A stretch of 64,000 bases of DNA from Sarocladium kiliense (GCA_030734395.1 JAUZTG010000011.1:372001-436000), one strand, 5' to 3'. Shown: positions 37,612-49,926, counted from the stretch's first letter. The notes: generated from the letters alone by a model not told the origin. Program-made: numbers and translations.

Positions 37612-38984
37612 CTAGAGTTTCTTGAAGTAGTTCGCCAAGGTATTGCTCTGCTTGGGCTTTGAAGGCGAAGCCTCCGCCTTCTTCTGCACCCTTCCGATTT
37701 CCAGAATCTCAATGAACTCTTCGAACTCCTTCACCGGAACGATGCCGCCACTCGCTTCCTTATGACCTCTCGCAAACGAGTCCCCCAACCTGTCCCTTAA
37801 CGTCTCATCCTTCGCCTGATCCGCCAGCCTCCGCAGTGTATCGATGATGTTCACAGGCGGATCCCTATTCCTCGCACATCGCGGTATTCGACAAGAGAAG
37901 TTGACCATCCCAGGAAGATAACCCTCATTGGCAACGAGTATGACCTCTAGCTTGGAAGATTGGAGGTGGCCGGCCCAACGGGTGGCGATGACGGGGTGGA
38001 CTTGGGCAGGTGAGGAAATCTTGAAGACGGCGATGCGGCCGTCGGAGGAGAACTGCGGGGCGGTGTGGGTGCAGCGTTCGACTTCTGCGTTGACTTCTGC
38101 TCGTGCTGAGAGAAGGGAGATGTTTTTGAGGATATCCTTTGGGTCATTTGCGTTCGATAAGGCTTCCCATGCTTTGATCACGCTGAATGCTGCAGTGCGT
38201 CGAGGGGCGTTGATCAGAGAGACGACCTCATTCAGGGTCTTCTTGGTATGGACCTTGAAAGCTGATGTCATATCTGGGAATGGTGGTTCCCACTTGATGG
38301 TGTTGCCGAGATCGCCGTGCGTACCAACTACGCACAGCCAGTCGCAAGTTTTGGACACTTCGTCGTGTAGCTCGCCGCAGAGGGTGTATGTTAGAAGAGA
38401 AGTTGTGGCCACGGGAGGTGTATCACACGCTGTGACATGCTGAGAGCCAGACGGGAAATCGTCTTCCTGTGCCCAATGATGGTCGATGATGAGGGCCTCA
38501 TGCTTGCCTTTGATGACAGGTGGGGACTTTCGGGACCCTTGATCGAGAACGAAGACATAAGAGGGTTCATGAGAAGACATGGCGTCCCTTTCGGCTTCAT
38601 CATGTATTGATACCCCTTTATTCAATAGATGGACATTAATCAGATCATGTCTCAAGCCAAGAAGCAGTAGGGTCTTCTTGAGGATGGCCCCAGATGATAG
38701 GCCATCAGCGTCCTTGTCAGGCACAATCAGCACTCTCTTCTGTGATGCCACACTGGATACGGGTCAGTAAGCTCATAGGTTGCGACGCTACTCTTAGGGC
38801 GACATATGAAGTCCTACCACTTGAGAATGAAGTCTCGCGCACGGTCGAGCTGATCTCGAGGCGCTGGCCATATGTCCTCCCCATGTGGATCTTGCTTCAT
38901 AGGCGTCGCATGGTACTCTGGCAACTTGACACGGACTTTCTTTGCCGGACTTGCGTTCGTGCCATTTGGTGCAGAACGTTTCAT
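37612..38984 (-). CDS. DHH-superfamily phosphoesterase (RecJ-like nuclease/phosphatase)
   Basis: Manganese-dependent phosphoesterase fold; 435 aa. Exons 38984-38818 and 38752-37612, intron 65 nt with a CTGAC branch; the joined frame reads FILK-C-VASQKRVLIVPDKDADG. Motif I is DKDADGLSSG, motif II FVLDQG, motif III IIDHHWAQ (the DHH signature), motif IV GTHGDLG. The C-terminal part contains a DHHA1-like segment (GMVNFSCR, then GDSFARGHKEASGG) with the usual GGH-like element altered. The N-terminus is basic (SPAKKVRVKLP), a candidate nuclear localisation signal. The extreme C-terminus SNTLANYFKKL resembles a PCNA-interacting (PIP) box, although Gln is one position out of register. A DNA repair role is inferred from these, not shown. 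Divergent from SGF73. Confidence 0.82.
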
Positions 38985-39359
38985 TGCAAAATTCCTAAAA
39001 TAAAAAGGGCGGCGGGAAAAGAGCCTTGATGGCTTTGTCAATTTTAGCATCACGTCCACGGTACCAGATGTATGACGCTGGAGACGCACCGGGGGTTGAC
39101 TGACTTAAACAGACCCTAACCCAAACCCTTGAAACCGGCATCGGAAGAATATTGTTACCGGGCTCGGCTTAAGGTGTGGCGCCTGTTCGCAGCCTCAAGG
39201 CACCGAGATACTCCACCCATCGCCGAATCGCGTCACGACCAGCGATCGACCACGGCCATCACCAGCGATAACCTGGCATCACCAGTCTGAGTTTCGACCT
39301 CAGGATTGCCATCTTTGCTGTCGGCGGAACAATTTGTGCGCTCAGTTGCGCCGGCCACG
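38985..39359. promoter_or_regulatory. Shared divergent promoter of the DHH gene and SGF73
   Basis: Only 375 bp separate the two divergent start codons, so both promoters and 5' UTRs lie here. No TATA element is evident, as usual for housekeeping genes. Confidence 0.6.
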
Positions 39360-40831
39360 ATGGCTGACTCTACCAAAGGTACGCATTCCAACGATCATGT
39401 CGCGCGTGACGGCGCATCCACTGACTCGGGCTATGGCCGGCTGCAGACGATCAGACCATCAAGGTCAGCACGAAGAAGGATACCAAGAATGGCACTATCA
39501 AACTTAAGAAGCAGCCACCGAAACACAACAAGCCGGGCAACTGGAAGGATGGCAGTGTGATCGAGGGTAGGTCGACCCCCGCCAGCCCATAGTGGCGATG
39601 CGCGCAACGTTGATACTTACTCCTGATGCAGAAGACAAGAAGAATGGCTCTTCACCGGCCACAGCAGCGCCGTCCCCTGGCCCTGTGGTAAATCAGCTCG
39701 ACGACACCGCGCGCGAAACCTTTGCGACAGGACGGCCCCTCGAAGATAGCCCCGACTTACAACAATGCAAGCACTGCAAGAAGAGCATCCTCAAGACAGC
39801 AGCCAAGGCACATATCGCAGCATGTTTGAGAGTTAAGAAAGAGAAGGCACAGCGGAAGAAAGAGGCACGTGAGGCAAGGGAGCGAGCAAAAGAAGCGGCG
39901 AGAGAAGAGGAAGCCAAGAAACAAGAGGAGGAGAACGGCGCCAAGGACGAGGACGACAGTGACGACGACGGGGACAAGAAACCTGGAGCGAAGAAAGCAG
40001 CAAAGAAGACTGGGGATGATGATAAGAAGGGGAAGAAGCGGAAGGCCGATGGGGAGCCTGACAAAGGACCGAAGAACAAGAAGAAGAAGGAAGAGCCCAA
40101 GCCAAAGGTTCCCAAGCCAAAAGGTTCGTCATGGCATATACAGCTTGGGTCTGTGTTTCTGGGATTCATTGCTAACCTGCTCACCAGGTCCTGTGGATGT
40201 CGAGAGACAATGTGGTGTCATTCTGCCTAATGGACAGCCCTGCGCCAGATCACTCACTTGCAAGAGCCACTCCATGGGAGCTAAGCGTGCGGTGGCTGGT
40301 CGTTCGCTTCCATATGACATGTTATTGGCCGCATATCAAAAGAAGAACCAGGCGAAACAGCAAAGTAAGTTGCAGTCACAAGTGGTAATCAATCGTTAAA
40401 GGATTCATTCTAACCATATGTCTTCCCTCACAATAGAAGCAGCATTGGATGCAAATGCACCAGTCGAAGATGAAGACGAAACCAACGCCGGCCCTATCGA
40501 TTCGGACGAAGAAACAGCCGCTGTCATGTCTGCTCTTGCGCACTGGAAACCTCAGCCACTCATCCCCCAGCCCGTATTCGCACCGATCAAGCGACAGTAC
40601 CAACTTGCGAGATTGCATGAGCAGTTGGCCATGGCAACGAGCGGGGGACGGACGAACATATTCGCAGTGAAAGGCTACGGAGCAAATAAGACCGAGGCCT
40701 ATGGGGATGCGCCAGGAGAGGATGCGCCGGGTGAGCCTGATGTCAGCTTTGGCGGGGGCCCGATGAGGGCGGGGAGCTTTGGGATGGGGGCACCACCGTC
40801 AAGGAGAGCGTCAGTGACGAGCCGGGGATGA
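39360..40831 (+). CDS. SGF73: SAGA complex subunit Sgf73 (ataxin-7 homologue)
   Basis: Anchors the Ubp8 deubiquitinase module to the SAGA transcription coactivator (family knowledge); nuclear. Five exons: 39360-39378, 39447-39566, 39632-40123, 40188-40364, 40437-40831; 400 aa. The N-terminal zinc finger reads LQQCKHCKKSILKTAAKAHIAAC. A long Lys/Glu/Asp-rich stretch (EAREARERAKEAAREEEAKK and onward) is a charged coiled coil/NLS region. The SCA7 domain follows with ERQCGVILPNGQPCARSLTC, KSHSMGAKRAVAGR and LPYDMLL. The 19-nt first exon and small second exon are set by frame and by GTACGC/GTAGGT donors. The C-terminus is Gly-rich and less conserved. Confidence 0.9.
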
Positions 40832-41974
40832 GTTGGACTCGAAATGTTTTGCTCCCCTGGGCGTTTTCTTATTACGGCTTCTTGATTATGATCACATGTT
40901 TGGCGTTGGGGCTATTATCTACGACGGATGAAGGCATCGAAGGCATCGAAGGGGACCATCTTTGGCGGTGAAACGAAATGCAACACAGGTAGCCTCAAAA
41001 ATGGGCAGGACCCTGAATTACTACGGCCAGGACTAGGGCCCGGGAGTTTCTGGCGTATTCCAATTGAGATACCTAAGTTTGGAAGAAATCCACAACAATA
41101 CAAAGCAGTGTTACGGATGAGCCAAGTATTGCTCTCGATGTGAGGACGTACTAGATGTCGGATCATCTTGCTGACAGTGAGGTGATCGGAGCCGGTCATG
41201 ACGAAGCGATCCGGCAGAGTGTGCCGAGCGATGATGATAGCGAACATAGTCTATTCTGTGATTTGACGACAGTGAGTGCGAATACGCGGATACTTGACAG
41301 TTTCGCCAAACGCACGTGGAGCTGCAGATGGTTCGCGTAGGGTGACGTCCACGACATGGTGTACCTGTAATTGCTGGGATAAACATATGCGCTAAGATGT
41401 ATCCTCTGTCGGCACAGCGCCGTCATCCCGCGCCACCCGCTGCGTCGCTCTCGCACTGCCCCAAATGTCAACGGCGTCATCCTCTCCCGGGGGCGTAGTG
41501 CAAACCTAAGGTCGCTGTTCCTCCACTCTCGAGCGGCCGACGCACTGTAGAACCCCTTCTTATCAGTTCTAGGGCCAGGGCAGATTCGCAGGGACCCTGC
41601 CAAGTCGCCCCGATCGGGGGTGGAGTTGGCCCGCGTCTCCAAACAGGAGGAGGCTGAGACGGGACGGGGGCATGAGCCGAGACTGACGCTGTTTCGACGT
41701 TTGTTTGGAGGTTTGGGGTGGAGATAGGGTGTTTGGGATTTGGTATATAGGATATGGCATCCCTTCTTCTTTCTCGGGGGGGTTGTTTCTTTGAGAGGAA
41801 CAAAGGAACGTCGATTGATTCAGCCACACGCTACATACTATTCTTAGAGTCGACTGGACTACGTCCTGACTTACACGACATCGCCATCATCTTCAGCATT
41901 TGAACACATCAACCCACAACCAACTGAATAAGAACACATACATAAAAAGAAAGAACAACACGGTAATTGCCATC
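40832..41974. other. Intergenic interval between SGF73 and the Osh gene
   Basis: About 1.1 kb, no supportable gene. The last 60 bases are A-rich leader before the Osh start. A minus-strand frame of 148 codons (41196-41642) has no recognisable motif. Confidence 0.55.
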
Positions 41975-43261
41975 ATGAATTATCTTTTCGGCGAAGACAG
42001 ACACGCCAACAACCTCCCATCCTCATCTACTCCAACAACATCCACAACCACCTCCTCGCCAACAAAACACTCCTCCTCCCGCATCCGCGACCTCCTCAAA
42101 TTCCTCTCCTCCGTCCAAGGCGACCTCTCCAACGTCACCGCCCCGCCATTCTTCCTCGCGCCCTCCTCCGTCGTCGAAGTCGGCCACTGCTGGGCCCAAC
42201 GCCCTCACATCTTCTCCGCCCCAGCCTTCGAGCCCGATGCCTCAAGACGTGCGCTCCTAGTCCTCAAACATATTCTTGTCTCGTTAAGAAGTCAGCTGTA
42301 TATCGGCTGTGTGGAGGAGGCGACGGGACAGCTGGGCAGTGTCAAGAAGCCGTTGAATGCGTTTCTCGGAGAGCTATACCTGGCCAGTTGGACGGATGAC
42401 GAGTCGGGGACGAGGGTGAGGTTGGTGAGTGAGCAGGTTAGCCATCATCCGCCGATTACGGCGATGCATCTTGTTGATGAGGAGAATGGCGTGAGAGCGG
42501 ACGGGTATGCGAGGGTTGAGATGGGGTTTAACGGCAATGTCGACATCAAGCAGGTTGGGCATGCGATCATGCACATTGATCGCTATGAGGAGGACTACCT
42601 GATCCCTCTGCCTGATGTTCGCGTCAAGGGGTACATGTCTGGAAAGCTATACCCAGAGATCAACGACACATATCACATCATCGGCAGTAACGGCTTCGTC
42701 TCTGAACTCCGCTTCTCAGGCGCTGGGCTCGTTTCTGGAACCAAGAACACCGTTTCGGCACGACTCTACCACAAATCCGACCCTAGCACAACCCTCTACG
42801 AAGCATCAGGCTGCTGGTCCGGAACCCTGACCTTCAAAGACTCCCGCGAAAACACCACCATCGAAACCTGGAACCCAACCGCCCCAGAGAACACACCCGC
42901 CCCTGTCACACTCACCCCTCTCCCCGAACAAGACCCCTGGGAATCCCGCCGGGCCTGGTCCGCCGTCCGCACGGCCCTCCAAAACCACGACTTCCGCGCC
43001 GTCGTCCGCGAGAAGTCCAAGGTCGAGCAGGCACAGAGGGACATGCGCGCCAGCGAGCGGCAAAAAGGGAAGAAGTGGAAGCCGTTGCTGTTTAAGAGTC
43101 TCCAAGGGCAGGAGTATGAGAAGTTTTGGGAACTGACGGAGGGGTTTGAGGGGTGGAGGTTGTGGGATGAGAGGACGTTGGGGGTTTGGAGGGTGGACAT
43201 GGAGAAGCTGAGGGGGGTGGAGCGGCCTTTCAGGAGGGAGTTGACGCCTGATGGCTCGTGA
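41975..43261 (+). CDS. Oxysterol-binding protein, Osh4/Kes1-like
   Basis: Sterol/PI4P exchange protein acting at membrane contact sites or Golgi (family role); 428 aa, single exon. The ATG at 41975 (context GCCATCATGA) is preferred over an upstream non-ATG reading. The ORD fingerprint EQVSHHPP is at residues 153-160, preceded by KKPLNAFLGELY, which marks the lipid-binding lid and beta-barrel entrance. WKPLLFKS and the C-terminal WELTEGFEGWRLWDERTLGVW complete the family pattern. There is no PH or ankyrin domain, hence the short Osh4-7 type. The 5' third is C-rich and the last third G-rich at third positions, but the frame stays open. It converges with the PPxY orphan. Confidence 0.88.
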   Translation: MNYLFGEDRHANNLPSSSTPTTSTTTSSPTKHSSSRIRDLLKFLSSVQGDLSNVTAPPFFLAPSSVVEVGHCWAQRPHIFSAPAFEPDASRRALLVLKHILVSLRSQLYIGCVEEATGQLGSVKKPLNAFLGELYLASWTDDESGTRVRLVSEQVSHHPPITAMHLVDEENGVRADGYARVEMGFNGNVDIKQVGHAIMHIDRYEEDYLIPLPDVRVKGYMSGKLYPEINDTYHIIGSNGFVSELRFSGAGLVSGTKNTVSARLYHKSDPSTTLYEASGCWSGTLTFKDSRENTTIETWNPTAPENTPAPVTLTPLPEQDPWESRRAWSAVRTALQNHDFRAVVREKSKVEQAQRDMRASERQKGKKWKPLLFKSLQGQEYEKFWELTEGFEGWRLWDERTLGVWRVDMEKLRGVERPFRRELTPDGS

Positions 43262-43482
43262 GAGGGGTTTGAGGTGATAGAAAGACTTGAGATGAATGCA
43301 TTTTACTGGAGTTATGGGGGTCGAGAATAGAATACCCTGGTATCATAGATGGTGTCTACACTCAAGACTGCATGAGATCAATCTGGAGAAGAATATAGAC
43401 GATTGAGAACATATTCATTATTATCATTAAAGCGATCAAATGGTCTGATGAAATTGATATAACGCCCCGCCACTTCCCAAGC

Positions 43483-44370
43483 TCACAGGAAGCCTCCCAA
43501 CCTGGCAACGTCATCTCTGCTCGTCTTGGTAGAAGCGATCCTCTTGACTGTTCACATTGTCAACATACTTGTTCTTCCCCGAAGATGTATAGAAGAGGGA
43601 AACTCACACTTATCCCACGACATAGGCTCCTTCGTATCCTTCATACTCTCCATCCAAACCCTCGCGCACCAACTCATCACCAAGAAGTCCACCTCCCTCT
43701 CCCCCATCCCCTCCCCAGTGATCTCCAGTCTCGGCTGCACGACCATCTTATTCGCTGCATCTCTCGTGCCCTTCGTCTCAATCGCCACCTCCTTCCCGTC
43801 TTCAGGCTTCCAAGTCAATTTACTCCTCGGATCACTCAACATCGGTGAGACCTTCAGATTCGACCCTTTCTCGGCTCCCGAGGACTTGAAATGGGAAGCA
43901 CCGCTCGGCCCGTTCGGTGAGAGCATCACCTTACGGAAAGTAAACTTCGAAGACCTCTGACCAGCAATTTGCACGCTATTTCGGACTGTGATTCCGAATG
44001 ACAACTCAAAGTCATAAAGATGCGTTTGCCGCAGCCGCTTGACCTCACCATCCTCTCGCGTCTTGTAATATACCTTCTCAAACCCGTACACGCTTCTAAC
44101 AGCATCAACGGGCGGATTACTCAGGACGTAGAGGGTGCGACTGGGATGCGCGGCGGAGTAAATGTTGCAGCCGTCGAGGGTGAGGGTTGGACGGTCTTCA
44201 GCCGGGAGGGGCTGCCATGACGAGGTGTCTGTGGCTGTGGATGGATAAGAGGCGGAAGCGGCAGCGATGAGGCTCTTGGGCCCCGAGTAGGAGGGAGGCT
44301 GGTCTTTTGAGTCTGTGGGGGGACTGGTAGGCTGGGCGTCGTGATCGTAGGATGGCGGAGGAGGATCCAT
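43483..44370 (-). CDS. Conserved-looking orphan with two PPSY motifs
   Basis: Function not recognised. Exons 44370-43608 and 43547-43483, joined by a 60-nt intron (GTGAGT donor, GTTGAC branch), give 275 aa ending VARLGGFL. The ATG at 44370 is used; the frame upstream begins only with GTG. The N-terminus is Pro-rich with two PPxY motifs (PPPPSYDHD, DQPPSYSGP), the type bound by WW domains of Nedd4/Rsp5 ubiquitin ligases. The rest is a compact beta-rich looking domain (LYDFELSFGITVRNSVQI, EVDFLVMSWCARVWMESM), reminiscent of tubby/LURP-one-like folds, stated only as a possibility. No signal peptide or membrane segment. Confidence 0.7.
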
Positions 44371-45116
44371 GATGGGCTGTTGCTTGTGGTGAACTGGCAC
44401 TGGAGGTAAGAGTCGTTGAAGACTAACGACGCTTCACTGGATCAGATATATACTTGCCTTCTCAAATCCAATCAAGGAATGAGGTTATTGTCGCGTGGCC
44501 TGATGCAGAGGCGCAGCTGTCCCATATACCACCGTATGTCGCTGCAAACCTAGGATCCTGAGGGAGAATGGCGGCTGCGCCACTATTGGGGGACAAGACC
44601 TCACTCAACATGGGCGCAATGCCAAGACAAGGCTTACTTTATTTCCCCTCAGTTGGTAATTGGCGATTTGCCTAATATGTGCCCTGCCTGGCTTAGAGTC
44701 AATTGGCGAATTAAGCATGATTAAAGCATAATGGAGTACATAGGTGGACACGAGGAGTTGGTGATGCCCGCTGTGTGTCGTCTTCAGCCTTTTCCTACAA
44801 CCTAGCTTAGGACCCTCTTCCGAACTAGCTAGGGTTAATTGTGGAAGAAAAGCAACATCAGAATCAGTAGTTTGGAGCGAACAATTGATTCTATGCTAGG
44901 TCCTGATTACCACCGTTATTGTGCGCACGACTTTCTGTCGTTACGTGAGGGTTGCGACGAGATGTAGCACGCCCAACTTGCAGCGAAGGAGCAGCTCAAC
45001 GGCGTCCAAAACTAATATATGGCATGCATCGTCTAGGTAGTCACTGAGCGCCATAATGGAGAAACCATCACCTGAATCTGGTGCCCAAATGGGTATTGTC
45101 CCCCTTGGATAGAGCT
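44371..45116. other. Intergenic: promoter of the PPxY gene and 3' flank of the OPT gene
   Basis: 746 bp, AT-richer than its surroundings, no ORF or repeat of note. Confidence 0.55.
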
Positions 45117-48114
45117 TTACTCGCCAGTACCACAGTAATCGGCGTACTGCGTAGGACCGGACTTCGGGTTTCCCCACCACTGATAGATCGTAAGTATGAC
45201 GACAAGTTTCAACCAAAAGGGGTTTCTCAAAGTCTTACCGTAGGGAATGGAACCTCCCGCCCAGAGCCGCCCGCAACGGCGAAGGTCAGGATGAACATCA
45301 TCACCTTGGCGCCGGCATCCAGACCGCCACCAGCAATGTAGTTATACTTTCCAAACCAGGCTGGGTGTCTTAGACGCATGTACCACTGTGACCAGATACC
45401 TGTAGCTACCTGCGACCAAAGGACGGAGGTGGTGCCTGAGGTAGTCTCGGAGGCGTTGTGGAAGACAACAGGCATGACGAGCTTGCGGATCTCCCAGCCA
45501 TAGATCGTCTTTTGCTTCTTATTGATGAGCCATAGCGTGAAAGGTATGGCGGCGCCAATAAGCATCGAAAGGGGAACGCTTGTTACTGTTAGCAGACTTT
45601 CTCATTATTTATTCGAGAGCTGTCACTTACATCCCATAGCCGCCGTCCTTGAAACCGTATACGTACTTAGCCATGGCCCAAGTGACAGCCGTGGTGTTGA
45701 GCGATTGGATCTTCCGACCACTCCACTTCAATTTGTGTGTTAATAATTGGACGCGAATAGGGAGGTCGAGGGCTCTTGTGCTTACAACTTGGTTGCCAAG
45801 AGGATCAAGAAGAACTTCTCTCTGGTTTCTAGTGATGGTGTCCATGATGACCTGCCTTCAGTCAGTATGCTAGTCTATTCGAAGTCGCAAACAGTCAGCG
45901 GGCCACTCACGTAGTTCAGCGCAGTTCCGAAGAGGCTGCCGTACGTCTGAAGCAGAAACATTGTACGCCACGGAATCTTCAGGTATTGGGCCATCTTGAG
46001 ATCAGTAGACAGGAACACTGACAGCACGGTGATCTCGTGGCTGAACATGGAGAAGTAGAGGTTTGCGACCGGCTTGCCTGGCTGGAGCACGCCGCAGAGC
46101 ATCTTGGAGAGATTGTTCGTTGACACGCTCGTACCCAGCAGACCATAGAGAGTAAGAGAGAAGGGCGCGACGATGCAGCCAAGGAGCTGTGAGGTTATTA
46201 GTCACTATCATGGGCCGATATACGCGTGAGTATGTGACTTACAATAGCGCAGACGTATGCCCATGGGTCTAGAGTTGTGTTGCCATGGATTACAGCACCA
46301 AGACCGAGGAAGAACCCGAACAGAAGAATGGCAATATACCACCGGATGGGAACATCCTTGTAGTTCTCTTGCATGATCTGATAGTGAGGGTCCGTCTCGG
46401 TCTTCTGCCAGGCCTGCTTCAATGACCGTTTGATGCTGGGGCATAGTCAGCATAATGCGTTTCCTCTCATTACATGGTTTCACGTACAAGGAGCCATGGA
46501 AAAAGCCAATGTGAGTTATCAAAGCACCAATCGCAGCCATAGCAGCCATGTTTGCCCAGACATTCGATGCGGTCAGTCTAGGAAGGCCGTAGATTTCGAG
46601 CGCTTCGACGTTAAGGATAGCCTCTTGGCCAAAGACCGCCGTCTGGTTATATACTGCACCGGTCTTACCATCGAACATGGCGGTCGACATGAAAGGCAAG
46701 TTCCTCGCAGCGAAGGCTCCGCCATAGAAGAAGCTGAAGCACATGATGTAGGAGAGGACGATGCCGACCCATGAGTTGGCCTGCTGCAGTAGTGGCAGGG
46801 ACATGTAGCGAGAAGTGATGTACTGCCAGTCCAACGAGAAATTGAAGAGGCCCTGGCCTTCATTGGAGGAGATGCCTCCAAAGATGGTCATGAGGACCTT
46901 GCGCGTAGGAGGCTTGACGTTCATGGTAGCCAGGCAGGGAATGGAGATGCCGTTCAGCCAAGGCCAGATGTATGAGGCAAAGGGCTCCCAAATAAACATG
47001 CCAATGGATGTGATGCCAAACATGCGCAGTCGGCTGCGGTTGCTACCTTCAGGCTCGCGATGGAATGTCTGGTAGATGGAGACCATGGGCAGGCACTGCC
47101 ACCAGACCATCTCACTCGCTAACACTTGATTAGAGGGTGGCACGGTTGAAGCCATAGAGTACACTCACGGTGAACAATGACGGAGCGCAACAGACCAACC
47201 AAACCATATCCAAAGATAGAGGCAGAAAAAACAGTCAGGATGGCGGTCGTCGCATCCGTTTCACGATTATAGAACCTGTGGCGCAAGTCAGACGGGCAAC
47301 ATCATCACTTGCTCGGAAGTCAGACTACTTACAGCCTCTCAGCACCAAAGACCTGGACGATAGCTGCGCCGTTTCCACTCGACGTTGACAAGATGGAGGA
47401 GATGGCATGTTCCTTCAGCCCAAAATGGCCCGGGTTAATGAAGTGAACAACAGGACCGAGCCACTTCGCTTGAGATGGCAAGAACTTCTCGACATGATGC
47501 CGGCGGGGCAAGACGACGGACCAGGTGACGCCGATAACGTATGCCATGAGGCAGAGGAAACTGGGTGATCATTATTAGTATCGGTGGGAAATTGGTTGTG
47601 AGAGCTGTGTCGTGGTACTAACATGGAGGCGAAAGAAACGTCCACTGGCTTGTAATAATAGCTGGCGTACCATTAGCTCTCAAGTCATTATCAGACCACG
47701 GGGTTTATACATTTGGTTAATGCAGGCTGCAAGTGCCGTCAAACCTGATACCCCATGTCAATCATACGTCCCAACTGCATCGAGAAATACCATCATACCT
47801 GAACCAATAATAAAGGAACGGAAGGTCAGCACCGGGTCTCCATCGTCCTGCGTACTGACAACGTAACGAGCCACATCATGCCCATCGCGAATGATAACAC
47901 CGCCACGAACTAGGTTCTCCTCATCAGTCAGCTTGAGAGTCTCGGCCTCGACGTCGGCATTGACGGGTTCGCCCCTGGCGATTTCTTCGCCAGCTACAAC
48001 AGTCTCTGTAGCACCCTTCTTCGATGGCGCCGCGCGATCGTGGGCTCTGGACGATGCTACTACCACTGGAGCGACTGAAATACCAGTGCTTGTGCCTGCG
48101 GGAGATGATGCCAT
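45117..48114 (-). CDS. OPT-family oligopeptide transporter
   Basis: Proton-coupled uptake of small peptides (or related ligands) at the plasma membrane; 795 aa. Twelve exons: 48114-47799, 47744-47711, 47661-47623, 47560-47333, 47275-47169, 47118-46488, 46435-46243, 46186-45911, 45851-45786, 45725-45631, 45578-45239, 45179-45117. Frame closes at every junction, including two micro-exons of 34 and 39 nt that encode LTALAACINQ and YYYKPVDVSFAS. Family hallmarks: HFINPGHFGLKEHA (the NPG motif), VHPSEMVWWQCLP, YLKIPWRTMF (usually KIPPR), FMLxG-type helices, and the terminal WWGNPKSGPTQYADYC. The Ser/Ala-rich N-terminus is cytosolic. Introns 46-63 nt with CTAAC/CTGAC branches. The OPT1/oligopeptide branch is likelier than the iron-siderophore YSL branch, from the NPG motif. 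Confidence 0.9.
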
Positions 48115-49918
48115 AGTGAACTTTGGTCCTTGCGGCAGGCGATGGAATGAAGAGCTGCAATGGTGACCTAAGTTCGTTGAGACAATGGAGCCATACTGTT
48201 GCTTTGACAATTTAAAGAAAATGGGTGACACTGTATAATAGACATATTATACTTCTGCTTCATGAAAGCGTATCAACACCGCTAGGAACGGCTCACGAAT
48301 CCTACACTATAATGGCATCATACTATCCTTGCAAAGACCGTTGAAAGCTATGGGGCTTTTATTTCCATGCAGCACGATTAGTCTGCAGCCTAAAGGAACA
48401 AGACCCATAAAGAAGAGGAGTCGTTCTGTACAGGCTCCTCGCATGAGTATCTCTACCATCTATTTGCAGCGTTGACATGGTCAGAGCGGGTTGGGAGACT
48501 ATGTTCTTGTGAAAGCTGTGCTACAAATATATTCGCAGTAGCTAGCGAAACGGGCATACTTCCCATTGTTGGCCACGATGGCTTTCATTGCAACGTTACC
48601 GTTGATAGTACAGTACATCGTATCCTTTATCTAATCGTGACTCTCTTCCCAAAAAGGGTGCAGGTAGCCGCTCAACCCTGCGACAAAAGTGGAATTGTGC
48701 ATGTCTAGGTCCGTGCTCCTTGTCGGAGTAGATCTAGAGGCTGTAACGCAATCAGTGCCAAGGCGCTGGGGATGCGCTTTACTGTAGACCTTGAACCTCT
48801 CCATCGCGTGGACCCGAGTCCCGATACCTGGTTGGTCATTCCATTGCGGTCTTTATGTGAGACATGAGCGAGGACGTATTCAACGCGAAGGTAGTCAACT
48901 TCTGCATTGGTACCATCAGCGCCATATATTGCCACACTGGCTTGAAGCGGTATCCTGCCAGTCTCGGTGGTAGGATCGTGGAGAAATAAGGTCGGCCGTC
49001 CCGCAACGCCACAACGATGCCCTGTGCCTTGGAAGGTGTGGGGTTCTGGTCAGTTTGGCCTGCTAGGGTTGATCCATCAAGCCAGGGAGGGTGTGGCTGT
49101 CGTGTCTTTGCTATCTTAGGTCGCGTCGCAAAGACTCAGGTCTTCGAGGCTCACCGTCTGAGTGCAAGACAACCTCTGTGACTAGAAGAGATCGCAATTC
49201 CCGAAGCGTACTGTTCAAATCCAAAGCTCAATCGACGCGTAGTCCGCCTTGCCCAACTTGTAGACCTGGGGTAGTCAATGCTGTAACCCACCTAGTTATA
49301 TAGTGGGCAAATTGGACCATATGTTACTTAATTTCCATGTGAGCTCTCAAAGAGGCACTCATGATACGACCAGATCTGTTCAGCGTAGGTCTTGGCAGCA
49401 GCTGTATTCTGTCATAAATACGAAATTCTCGGAGCATTTCTGACTTGTCGTTGTGTGAACCTTATTTCCGGCAAACCGATATATCCACTCATGGTCCAGA
49501 TTGGCCGCTTGAATACGGCTCAAATTCTTATTCAATGGGCGCTCCTGGGTACGAAGCTACAAGATTGGCCATGAAGAGTCCTGAATCAGCGATTGACCGG
49601 TTGCTTATTCACGCATGAGAACGGCACTGATACCTTTCGAGTGTACAACACTGTGTATTCCTTCCAAACCAAGCTTCACGGCCAAGCCTGGAAAGCCGCC
49701 AAGCAGCAGTTCAGGCTGGCTACCATCGGAGCGAACCTTGACGTCCACTATTGGGTCCGAGGCCGGAGCGTGCGGGATAACTGACGCGCATCTGCAGAGG
49801 TTGCGTCGTCACAATTCGTTCACTCCTCAGGAAATCCCGCAGGAGTATCCAATTAAGGTTTGATATCCGGCTGTATCCGGAAATGCCAATTGACTACCCC
49901 TCACGCCCTGTCCATCCA

Positions 49919-49926
49919 TATAAAAT
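49919..49926 (+). promoter_or_regulatory. TATA box of NMT1
   Basis: TATAAAAT on the plus strand, upstream of the riboswitch-containing leader. Spacing leaves a transcription start near 49950-49990 and a leader of about 400 nt including the intron. Confidence 0.5.

Noticed and set aside
39693..40184. 163-codon minus-strand ORF rich in Ser/Phe/Leu
   Set aside because: Antisense image of the Lys/Glu-rich region of SGF73.
48705..48935. Possible relic of an enzyme gene on the minus strand
   Set aside because: A 76-codon frame with an enzyme-like flavour but no motif that could be tied to a family.
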